From: Rhyacichthys aspro
Lineage: Eukaryota; Chordata; Actinopteri; Gobiiformes; Rhyacichthyidae
NCBI GenBank assembly: GCA_036850595.1
Contig: CM072158.1
Location: 11,609,422 to 11,673,421 of the forward strand
DNA length: 64,000 nt
Reading direction: 5' to 3'
The notes below the pieces were generated by a model. The model did no database searches, was not told the DNA's origin, and worked only from the letters and a program-made list of their open reading frames with translations. Shown in pieces: positions 12,656-30,548 of this stretch. A program made the translations under genes and the position numbers. Numbering within the stretch: position 1 is the first letter of the stretch; each line of letters starts with the position of its first letter.

Positions 12656-14112
12656 CTTTAGGCCTTTCCTGCAATGACGTGGCGCAGCTGACTTTAGTTT
12701 GACCTGTAGCAGCCACTTCAGGAAGTAACTGATACCTATTAAGTCTATTAAATTTTACTTAGGTGAAGAAACAAGTATTTTATTCAATTTTCACTCATGG
12801 TTCAAAGAAACCAGCAAGTCTCTCCAAATGAGTTGAAACAAAGCCAACTGTGAAGGTGAATGTTGATTAAATGTCGACTTTTTTCGGTGTCCTTATTACT
12901 TCAGCATCTGCTGGTAGAGGACACACAGTAAGCTCTATGGTGGAGCAGAAGAGAAGGGCCCTCTAGATCAACTGAGAGTCACTAGAGGTGCACGCACCAC
13001 TTTAAAACTACTTACTATCTTTTCAAGTCAGAGCATCTTACCTCTACAGCAGGAGAGGATAGCTTCACCTTCGCCTAATCCACCTGGAAATAAGGGACAC
13101 TTCTCAATCACAAGTCAGAGTGCTGTAGAGAAGGGCAGACTCAGCCTTATCCAGTGAGGAGGTCACACAGAGGAGAATATGAGATTTAATTTGAATTGCC
13201 TGCTGACAGACTGATGAGCACTTAACAAATCCATCTGTGATCGAGGACAATAAAATCCTCACCTGATAATGCAAAATGGAAAGGTGGACCACTTTACTAT
13301 AGTGGCTTATTTGATCATTCCATGTACCAAAGATAACAGGCATACATTTCTTGTATTGTCTCCAACATAAATTAAAATTCGGAAACAAACTTTTAAAGAG
13401 AAATAAACTATTCCAAATTATAGCCCTTTTAACTACGTGTTTTAGTTGTTCGTGTCTACTCACTACTTCACTGCATGCTAGCATGAGCCTTGGGGGAAAT
13501 TGCTTTCCTGTGTTAAATAAGGCGTGATTAGGGTTTTTGGGGTTTTTTTGTTTTGTTTTGTTTGTTTTTTGTTTTTTTTTTGGGGGGGGGACTTTTAAAA
13601 ACCTACCTGTATTTTTACAATTCTCTGTACCCAGGTGAGTGAGGTTTTCAACAATAGATCAGGAGTCTTTTATATTTTCTATTTATTTGGGATTAAAAAC
13701 ATGAAAAACATACCAAAACTGTATAAACACGTTAAAATACTACACTAAATAGAAAAACTACTTCTAAAATACTTCTACAAAAAAACTTTAGAACATGAAA
13801 TCAGAGTTGCTAATGTACGGAAGCCGCCAAGCATTCATAACTTATTTTCCTCCCATTTATAATATATAATATATTTTATTTTAGTTTTCTTGAAATAATG
13901 CCTTAATTTAATCCATATGCAAATCAGTTTTCTTGAGAACACAACTTTAGGTGTCTCGTTGTAACTGTAACAAAATTAAGACGTTAAACGAGAAAAACCG
14001 GAGAAAAAAGTTATACGAGAATGGCCGCTTAGGGCCTCCGTACGAATGGTGGCACTAATCAGAGTGTGTTCGTATTAAGTTTTTTTTAACATAACCTGAG
14101 TTTTGGTTACAC
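12656..14112. other. Intergenic, AT-rich
   Basis: No gene recognised. It contains a T/G-rich low-complexity tract at about 13530-13591 and AT-rich DNA up to 14000. The 126-codon minus-strand open frame at 13104-13484 has no family resemblance and no splice context. Confidence 0.4.
13530..13591. repeat. T/G low-complexity tract
   Basis: Runs of T separated by single G residues, followed by a G run. Confidence 0.85.
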
Positions 14113-14118
14113 TTTATT
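14113..14118 (-). terminator. Minus-strand poly(A) signal (AATAAA)
   Basis: TTTATT on the plus strand reads AATAAA on the minus strand. It lies 7-20 bp beyond two of the possible stop codons of the putative terminal exon at 14126-14274, which supports a real transcript end here. Confidence 0.4.
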
Positions 14119-14125
14119 ATGGCAT

Positions 14126-15030
14126 TTACATCATGCCATTTACAATATGTCTGCATTGCAATGTTTTGTGTGTGCATTTGGAGCTTCCTCTTGTAAGTAA
14201 CTGTTGTGTTTGAGTTGTACTTGTCCCAGATCCATTTCTCTGTTTCCGTGGGTGACCAGGTGCGATGCGGTCCTCTGGGTACAAATATCTGGAGGTTGAG
14301 AGTAAGCATGAATGCATGGATTGATACTAGACTAATTTACAAAAATATAGAGATGATGGACACTTGGAGGAATTGATTAAAATTATGATTTTTTTTTTTG
14401 TGTCTGTGTGTAAAGGCCTGGTCAGGAGAGTGGAGGCAGGGACCTGGTGCTGACAGGGCTGTACTTGACCCGGGTCGGTGACGGAGGAGGCTGGGTGAGG
14501 TGAGGAGACGATGGAGATGGATGAATGTGTCCTCCCTGGTACTGTCCAGAGCGTGGAGATCCGGGAGCCTGTGATCGACCTCTGGGCCTACGCAGCTGAG
14601 GCGGAGTGGTGGACGAGGAGCTGGCCATGCATTTATACTGAGAAGGTGAGTGGTGGAACTGGGGATGGCAGGAAGGGGAGGAGTAGCACCCAGGCGCCGA
14701 ATGACGACAGGGTGATGGGTGCCGAGTGGGTGAATGTTGGCGGCCAGGTGATGATTGCCTTCCAGAAAGGGGCTCACGGGTACAAGGTGATTTGTCACTG
14801 GTGCGTTTGGGAGACTTGGGTGACTTGTGTAGCTTGGGAGACTTAGGAGTTTTGGGTGTTTTGGGTGATTTTGAATTAGGATGGGTGGCAGCACAAGCAT
14901 CGGTTTGGACAGAGTCTCCATTGTTGGCAACCTTGTAGAGAAAGACATCATATTGAAGTGGAGGGTTGCCGTCCGAGGGTAGCTTGGCTTCTTTTGGGAG
15001 GAGCACCTCCAGGCCAATAGTGACTCCATC
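14126..15030 (-). CDS. Unrecognised coding-like exon(s), Ser/Pro/Lys-rich
   Basis: I do not recognise this gene. A strong acceptor (pyrimidine tract then CATCAG) precedes 15030, and the frame then stays open to 14422 (about 200 codons). It starts DGVTIGLEVLLPKEAKLPSD and continues GNPPLQYDVFLYK, which looks like folded protein. A low-complexity part follows with repeated SPK/TPK motifs (SKSPKTPKTPKSPKLHKSPK) and then Ser/Pro/His-rich sequence. A second candidate exon starts at 14274 after TTTGTACCCAG. All three frames of it stay open for more than 40 codons, so its frame cannot be fixed, and a poly(A) signal follows at 14113. No 5' exons were found between 15031 and 16876. It could be the 3' end of an unknown gene, or distal alternative 3' exons of cspg5: that gene's fourth exon ends in phase 0, compatible with this acceptor. 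The plus-strand frames here are shadows. Confidence 0.45.
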
Positions 15031-16163
15031 CTGATGTGAAAGCGGAGGTAAAGAGGTAGGGGCAAGGCATGATTGTAAAAATAACAACACAGTGATACAC
15101 AGTTGGTATGATATAATGAACTCTATCAAACATCCACACTGAACAACAGATATATAATTACCAAATATAGTAATAATAATAGACAATAGGCTTCTTCCAA
15201 GTGTGCACTATACCGCTTTGTACCACTAGATGGAGGTACAAACAAAACTAAAAAGCTATCTGAATACAGTTGATTTATCAATTTACTTTAGTGGATTTTG
15301 GCTACATAGTGAGCGTTGTAAACTAGTTGGGCAGTACCATTACATTAATTTGCTCAGTCTTTTAGTTTTGATAGATGCACTGAAAAATAACCTGCCCTGT
15401 CATTTGCTGACTTCACTGGCTTTTTTATTTGCAAAACAGTGAGAAAGCTGTGCAACTATTGTCTTTAGGTTTGAAGTAGAATGGTCCATGATGCAACTGA
15501 TGCAACTAAGTAAAACACATTTTTTGCATTAAGTAATGACGCTGGACAGTCTGCCTTGTATAAATGTCACAATTATATGCTACCCATTTCAAAAATAAAA
15601 CAATAAAATAAATGTGCAAGGTCAAATTAAGGAACTTCAGCACCTAGCTTAGTGTCTTTAAATCAATCGCAGATTTGGCTTCTTGTTAACCACCTGCTAC
15701 ATTAATAACTCAATAAGATTTAATGCATTTATTCTCAGATCATTTTCAGAGCCATTTTCCACTGGACGCTGCAACAAATCCCATTGAGTATTATGCAGCT
15801 TAAATTAAAGCTGCTTTGAATCAAATTCTGTTTTTATTATATCTGTTCCCCTACAAGAGTAGTTTTCTGTTGGATTTAAATGGACAGTTTTTCAACAACA
15901 GAACCAGTCTTTATCCATCCTGTGAACTGTCCGTGGTCCTGAAGTGGCCCATAGTGAAGTTTGCTGTATTTTGTTTTATGAAAGCAGTTTATTGTAGCTC
16001 AAAGGAGGGTCAGCCATGCAGTCAGTTATTATTAGCATGGGAGCAGTTTGGCAGTAGTAAGCTTCATGAGCAGACATGCAGAGAAAGCAAGAGAAAGAGG
16101 CCGTAGGAAGGAGAGTAGAGCTTAGAGCAACACACAGGACAAGACGGGTAAAATGAAAAAAGA
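15031..16163. other. Region between unknown exon and cspg5 3' end
   Basis: AT-rich and no gene seen. It may be an intron of the unrecognised minus-strand gene, or an intergenic spacer. Confidence 0.35.
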
Positions 16164-16169
16164 TTTATT
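16164..16169 (-). terminator. cspg5 poly(A) signal (AATAAA)
   Basis: TTTATT on the plus strand lies about 710 bp beyond the cspg5 stop codon. It is the best minus-strand AATAAA in the expected place and implies a 3' UTR of roughly 0.7 kb. Confidence 0.5.
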
Positions 16170-16875
16170 CCAACAACTTTCAACTATAATTCCTCATTTA
16201 TACCCAAAAAGTACAAAAGAACCAAGTACAGTAAAGTATTATAAATCACACTGAAAACCAAGACACAGCGTGTGTAATATGTAGATAGATTGAAATATCA
16301 ATTCCAAGCAATACTTTGACCTCATAAATTCTAGACATATCCACCTATTAGCAATGTCAAACATGAAGATTTTGCAAATACATATTCACTTGATTTCCAC
16401 TTACTTCTTTTGCAAATATTAGGTTTTCAGACACTTTTTGTTGATAACACCAACGCATGCGGGCAGAAAGAGACAGTAAGGCAGGGCAAGCAGAGGAAAA
16501 AGGGGAGTAGAGTTTAGGGGGAAGAGGACACAATGAAGGAGCAAAAGTTCATTGGTCAGAGACCAAGGCAGGGCATCAGCACAGAGAAAAGTCTGACATT
16601 AGTTGGTCCAAGCCAGAGATTTTAGTCCAGCAGAGATGAAAAAAGCAGGCAGGGACGCCACTATGTGAATCTTGTTGCCGTGGCAGCCTTGTAAAAAGGA
16701 CAATTGTGCTTCCCGTGTTACATCATAAAATGTGCTTATATATATTTTAAAAATTAGGCCGAATGTAAAATATATTTGCACTTAAAGGTGTAAACAATCA
16801 TATCTTGTTTTGACCTGTTTGTGTTTGCATTTAATTGTTTGGTCTAATTCTCCAGCTGCTTTAGACAGATGGTGT

Positions 16876-25055
<8,180 letters not shown>

Positions 25056-25500
25056 GCTACCTTTTCTGCAGGCGTTTCCTTTTGACAGGCTGTGATACAA
25101 ACTGTGTTCTCAGGCAGCGCCTTACTGTGACAATCCCTTCCGCGGATCCACTGTAAAGTTCAAATGTCGCCCCTTTTCGCCATTTCCCCTCCGCGTTCAC
25201 CGTTCAAGGTATTGCTTCGCTCTCATTGTCCTTCCACAGCTTTGGCGCGCTCGTTTGTCACTCTGCGCTTGGGGTCTGTCGGCAGCGGCAGCAGTAGTTG
25301 TAGTAGTAATGCGCGTCACCGGCGGAGGGTCTGCAGACGGGATTTTAATGAGCCGGGGTTGTCACTGCCTTCTTGCCTGCTGCATGCGAGCCGATAAGCC
25401 TTTCCCTTTAGCTATAGGCTACAAAGCACGGCACGGCACGGCGCACAACGACACGGCAGCGCGCACTGTGTCAAGGTGCAGCACACAGATCTAAGTGAAA
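25056..25500 (-). promoter_or_regulatory. cspg5 promoter / 5' UTR, CpG-rich
   Basis: High CpG density directly upstream of the cspg5 start codon, with TGG/AGT-type short repeats near 25290. No TATA box is evident. The plus-strand frames open here are shadows of GC-rich sequence. Confidence 0.5.
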
Positions 25501-27734
25501 GCTCCAGTGTCCATGCGGCGTAGACAGGGATTTAAGCAGCGTCTGTTGTCACTGCATGTCAATATGCTCCATTTTACACCAATGCCCATAAACTGTGAAC
25601 ATTATGTGCCATGCTCTCTCTCTCTCTTCCACTGGGAGCGTTCATGTGTCAGGGGACTGTTTGGTGAGGTGTAGTCTTTAGAGAGCATCTGCATGTAAAT
25701 GTGAGAGTGAATAATCCTCTTACAGTCATATTGTGATATATAGGCTTCAGACAATGGCATCTGTTGTACACACTAACACTAATAAGAAACAGCTGGCTCT
25801 GGCTTTGTCCCTCCCTCACCCCCACTCTCTCCAAAAGCTTGTCATATTTTCCCCAAATAAAGTACAGCACAAAGCTAAAGGGTGTCTCTTCAAATGACCA
25901 AGAGGTGACTTGTTCACATTATAGTGAATATGCATTCTCATTCTGAGCCATAAACACGGAAAATTTGATCAATAGGCCATCTTACAATATAAAACCAGAT
26001 TTAGAGCTGTAGGCAGGAGACTGGTTGGGGCAGTGGATGGGACCTAAAACTTAGCAGCTTGACAATACATATGACATTTTGGCATTAAAAGTACAATTTC
26101 CAAAAAGATGTGTTTAAGACAAGCAATGTATGTTTTTTTTTATAACTGAAGGCTTAATGATCATCGTCAAAGTCCATTATCATGTGACAGTTTAGTGGCT
26201 GTGGATAATCAATTTGGGACACTGTTGCCTTCATTGTGAATGTGGCTTAAATAGGCCGCTGCATCCATGCATATTCATATTGATTTTTTTCCCTTGTCAC
26301 TGAGCTGATTACACTAATTCTCCTCCTCTCCTCCACTTACATGAGATTATGGCACATATGTCATGAAATAATTAGGACAAAAAATTCTCAACACAGTCTT
26401 TTTTTGCTTTTTTTAAAAAAATATGATTGCAACAATTGTCGTCCTGCAGTTTGTAGCCTCTTGCTGTTGCAAACTGGTCATCATTCAAAACAAAAGCATA
26501 TCTTCCTGTAGAAACCTGGTGTGCTGTGATGAAGGAAAGGGCTTGTGAGCATGTGCACGGACAGACCAGGGAGAGCAATGGAGACTAAGGTAAAATGTTC
26601 ACTGGTGCACTGCTAAACAGAGCAGAACAAAATTGCTTCCGCACCCTGCAGCCCTCACATACACACTCAATCATAAAAACAATGTGAGCAATGATAAACA
26701 CAGTACCCGGCCTATATCTCAAGTCTCTCTTTTCTTGTATTCATTGAGTTACATCCAGTAAATTACAAAGAGAATGGCTGGAGCAGGGGGAACAGATGGA
26801 TCGCACTGAGAATGGAAGAATAGCTACAGTCAATGCCAAGCTCTGTTGTGCTCAGGCCGTGTCGTTTCTTTTTTTTTTTGCCTCCTGTTCCCATGTAGAA
26901 CAGCGAGAAGTGGACAGGATGTCCAAGTCTCCTCCGGGGCATGCCACCTGTGTGACAGAGCCCATGCTTGTGAAATGCAAGGAAAATTTTTTAAAAATAT
27001 TTAAAAAGCTGTCCTCACAAGTAGTAATTTTATGTAAGCTTTTTCAGAGATCCCAACATGGGCCACAGATATTACAGTTCAGAAAAAAGTGCAGTCTTGT
27101 TGGCTTTGTTTTATGCGATCAGAGTGTTTTTTTTAACTCTAGCAATTATAGGAAATGATAATTGAGTGTATCTTAAAATAAAAGTGAAAGTAAGCGTATT
27201 GTTGGTCATGCTTATAGAAATACCATATAAACCACATGAGTCAGACTATTGTTATCCAAGTGTTCGCAGGTCTGACAGAAATGAATGTGGCTGGCAGTCA
27301 GCTGAACAATAGTTTCACTTTTATTTATACGCTATTATGGTGAAACTATCGATGAGTACAAAAGTCAAATAAATAAATAAATAAATAAAATAAGATGAAA
27401 AGACCCAATGTAGGTGAGGAGTAAACTGAAGTGACAGCCTGAGAATCAGGACCTTTGCTTTCAACACATGTGGGCTTATGTGATCCAAAAGAAGAACATT
27501 AATCATCTGGGGAGAAGTGGAGATTGTCAGTGCAAAAATAGCATATTTTTTTTACATACTAGGATTTGAAAGTGAACAGAATTGTGAATAAGATTGTCAT
27601 TGATTTAATTTGATTTAATATACTTCCACACAAGTTTCAGTCAACAAGTTTTGAGACTACAGCTGCATCATGTGATCAATCAGGTTTTCTAATGACAGAG
27701 TGGTTTAAGCTTAGGGAGGAGCTCATACTCTACC
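25501..27734. other. Intergenic between cspg5 and the micropeptide gene
   Basis: No gene supported. It contains a CT run near 25614-25627 and an (AAAT)n run at 27367-27392. Short open frames (for example 26796-27158 plus strand) have no resemblance or splice context. Confidence 0.4.
27367..27392. repeat. (AAAT)n simple repeat
   Basis: About six AAAT units. Confidence 0.9.
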
Positions 27735-27740
27735 TATAAA
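27735..27740 (+). promoter_or_regulatory. TATA box of the micropeptide gene
   Basis: TATAAA lies 96 bp before the ATG at 27836, a good distance for a transcription start near 27765 and a short 5' UTR. A GAAAGTGAAC motif at 27568-27577 resembles half of an interferon-response element, a weak hint only. Confidence 0.5.
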
Positions 27741-27835
27741 GACTGGATGATATTTAGAAAGTCTTACCTGGTGGAAAGCTTGAGTGTCATTAGGACGAAG
27801 TAAACGGTCAGAGATTTTCCACAGACCAAGTCAAG

Positions 27836-28201
27836 ATGTCTTCTATGTAAGTGATAATCTAATTGGAAATGTATATGTGTGTTTCAGTTTTAATATGTTT
27901 TAAATGTGAGAACATTTATGAACAATTTTCTTTTAAAAGTGGAAAAGCGTCAATGGACATTGACTACACAAAGAAGACTGTTCATGCTGAAGTGAAGGAT
28001 GTACAAATAAGTAATTTTGCAGTGGGAGCTGCGGCAGTTGCAGGAGTGGCCATGTTTGTAAGTCATGCTTGTTCAAAAATACATCATTTTACATGATTAC
28101 AGGTCTCAATACTGAATTACAAGATCTGCGACATATTACATTTTTATTTTTATTTACAGGCCATTTCAACTGCAAGTGGACCACAAGCAAACAAGAAGTA
28201 A
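27836..28201 (+). CDS. Unrecognised micropeptide, isoform 1 (56 aa)
   Basis: I do not recognise this protein. Three small exons join in frame: 27836-27846 (ATG TCT TCT AT), 27940-28057 and 28160-28201 (stop TAA), each with good GT/AG sites. The product is 56 residues: MSSIGKASMDIDYTKKTVHA, then a short charged segment, then an Ala/Val/Gly-rich hydrophobic stretch (FAVGAAAVAGVAMF) at about 30-45 and a basic tail ending ANKK. It has no signal peptide. A single hydrophobic or amphipathic helix near the C-terminus suggests membrane association. A TATA box lies upstream (27735) and an AATAAA at 28468-28473. The combination of TATA, ATG, phase-compatible tiny exons and poly(A) signal makes chance unlikely. 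Confidence 0.6.
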
Positions 28202-30018
28202 AGGGCCGTGGAGAGTTGTGTTGTCAATGCTCAGCCACAGCCACACAACAATAGTAACAAAATAATTACCAGTAAAATGTGGCAGTGTTCCTGGATGTAC
28301 TTACAGTGATCATTTTACTACACTTTTTGATTCTATGTTATTGTCTGCTTTATTTTGGGTAAATTTGTCAAAAAGCTATGATTATGTGACCTACAACAAT
28401 TAGACATAACACTAATGACAGTGTGGTGGAACAATAGTCTATACTGTATATCCCCATCTTAAGCAAAAATAAAAGTGAAAGAATGCTCTCTCTCTTTGAT
28501 TGTAATGTTGTTGGATAATATTCATAGCTCATAAAAACATTTAATTGTTGTATTGAGCTATAAAAAGCCACTCACATGACACACCTGCTGCAATTCAAAT
28601 GTTCAAATGTTACTTGTAACAGGTTCAAATCTACTCAAAAAAAGGAAAGTTTACATCGTCATACTTTAGCACAAGCGCTGCTGTGAATAATACATTAGTG
28701 GGGCAATTGTTATTGTGTTATTGGGTTAAATAAATAAGATCGAATTGAAGGTAAAGACTGGTAGATGTTTTTGGAGCATCTGAACTGAATCTGTCTTTAT
28801 AAAGGCATGAGGATATGTAGCAAAAACTTAGTCACCTGCCAACCTACATCACAGAGACAAGCATGTTAGACAAAGATGCAGATTACAGCAAAAGTCATCT
28901 ACTTTACTATCTGCATTTGCTTCTTTTTGAGGGAAAATATGTTTTGTCTCAAAGAACAGATTAAGTTATCTTTGTTTGTTTCTTGTTATAGTAGATCTAG
29001 TGACAACCTATCCAAGTCATGCATTTGTTATGATTGGTCTCACTATTACATATTTAGCTGTTTATTGCATACTATTCTAACTAATCTAATCTGTAAACTC
29101 ATTAAAGTCACTCTAGCCTACATTGTACAAAGGATCATTCAATGAAACATTTTCTGATCCTGTATAGTTACAAGTCATAATCAAAGTTTAATTGATAGTG
29201 AACTGAAGGGACAAGGTTTAACACTCAGACCACTTACTTTGATTTTGAGTGAACAACACAAAACAGCCAGGATGACTCATTCTCAATAAGTAACAATGTG
29301 ATTTGTTAACAGGTTAGTTTTGTCTCAGGCGCATTAGCTTGTGGAGCCTCAGCTAAGAAAAGGGTCACCATCTCCAGATAAACATTAGGGTAGGCTATTC
29401 AGTCTAATGGCTCCACTGGGATTTTTTTATGTCTTAGGATGATTTTTAAGTAACCCTAGTAATTAGTAATAGTACCAATTTTGCATCAGTTAGCACATTG
29501 ATGTATTTACTTGAATAAACACTTTTAAGGTAAAAGGCTCCACACTCAAAAAATATTCAACTTGAATGTGTGACTCCATTAACTCCATGATCTTATGGGT
29601 GGGCACCTTTACTTTGGACGAAAACTAATTTCCTTTACTAAAAAGGAAAAGGAAATTCATAAAGGCACTTAACATTATATTGTCTAAAGGCTTTATTCAC
29701 ATTTTTGTTTAGAAGGGGGTAAATAGGCACCAATAAGCTGTTGTTTCATTTTTAACTGCCACCTGTAATTTGTACTGGTGTGATTTTTTAGGGAATTGAT
29801 TTTGACTTTTCAAGCGGTTGCCGCTGTAGCACCAGCAGTGGCCGCGTTCCCGGCTGTGGGCCTCGGTGTAGGCCTTGTAGGTCTGGGTGTGTTGGCTGTA
29901 GCTGCAATATACCATACCCGAAAAAATGGTACGTCAATTATCCATCTCTTGGGTGAACATTCAAGCGTTATAAATCACCCACAGATATTTGTTGTTTTTG
30001 TATTTTTCAGGTAAATAA
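27836..30018 (+). CDS. Unrecognised micropeptide, isoform 2 (51 aa, alternative 3' exons)
   Basis: The same 11-nt leader exon (27836-27846, ending in phase 2) can splice to 29792-29928 and 30011-30018 (stop TAA). AAT G joins GT AAA TAA across the last intron. The product is 51 residues: MSSMELILTFQAVAAVAPAV, then a very hydrophobic Ala/Val/Gly/Leu core containing GLGVGLVGLGVLAVAAIY, ending HTRKNGK. It reads as a single transmembrane helix with a basic tail. AATAAA follows at 30061-30066. Exon 29792-29928 is far richer in GC than its surroundings. The C-terminal layout (hydrophobic stretch plus basic end) parallels isoform 1, so the two exon sets may be diverged duplicates. The alternative is a separate gene whose first exon I missed in 28202-29791. 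Confidence 0.45.
28202..29791 (+). other. Between the two micropeptide exon sets
   Basis: AT-rich and no exon recognised. It contains the AATAAA for isoform 1 (28468-28473). A chance 89-codon open frame at 28876-29145 has no resemblance to a known protein. Confidence 0.4.
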
Positions 30019-30060
30019 AGAAAACTTCACTTTGAACTAAAGGCTGCAAGTCTCTGAAGC

Positions 30061-30066
30061 AATAAA
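30061..30066 (+). terminator. Poly(A) signal of micropeptide isoform 2
   Basis: AATAAA, 43 bp after the stop at 30018. Confidence 0.6.
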
Positions 30067-30080
30067 AACAAGTGTAATCT

Positions 30081-30148
30081 GTAATCCTTTCCTTTTTGCA
30101 TTCTATTGTGTTCTATCCTATGATAGAACACAAAAAGGAAAGGATTAC
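30081..30148. repeat. Long near-perfect hairpin after the micropeptide gene
   Basis: An 18-bp perfect inverted repeat (GTAATCCTTTCCTTTTTG at 30081-30098 with 30131-30148) encloses a second 9-10 bp stem (TGTTCTATC / GATAGAACA) and a 4-nt loop, with a 9-nt one-sided bulge. It sits between two convergent genes, 15 bp after the AATAAA of the micropeptide gene. Confidence 0.85.
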
Positions 30149-30268
30149 ATATTATTAGAGTAATGGGGTAAAGGAGCGAAATCCAAAACACTGGTTGGGA
30201 AATTCAAAAAAAACTCTGAGTGTGACTATAAAAAGAGATGACAGAACTGTGGTTCATATAAAAAACAC

Positions 30269-30274
30269 TTTAAT
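30269..30274 (-). terminator. smarcc1 poly(A) signal (ATTAAA)
   Basis: TTTAAT on the plus strand gives ATTAAA on the minus strand, about 275 bp after the smarcc1 stop codon. The sequence between is the 3' UTR, AT-rich with no other feature. Confidence 0.4.
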
Positions 30275-30548
30275 GAGTTGAGAGCACAACTAATTTCTCA
30301 ACTCATATTTTTGAGCACAAATATTACACAGATATGAAATGGGCTGCTGACCACTGACAAAATGCACATGATCTGAGGTTACGAATATTTCATATTATGA
30401 ACCTGGCAAATGCTATCAACAAATGTATACCATTTTTTATGCATTTCCAGTCTAACAAATATGATACATTTTCAAGTAAAAACACCTTATTCTTTTTATA
30501 GTGGCAGCCAGTTTTGTTTGAAAGCTATTTCTTCATGTGTTGCTCAGT

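Noticed and set aside
14511..14846. 111-codon plus-strand open frame
   Set aside because: Antisense to the Ser/Pro/Lys-rich minus-strand exon, which has the better splice acceptor and protein-like start.
28876..29145. 89-codon plus-strand frame as a possible first exon for the second micropeptide
   Set aside because: AT-rich, ends in its own stop, and does not lead by a clear donor into 29792; the 27836 leader exon fits better.
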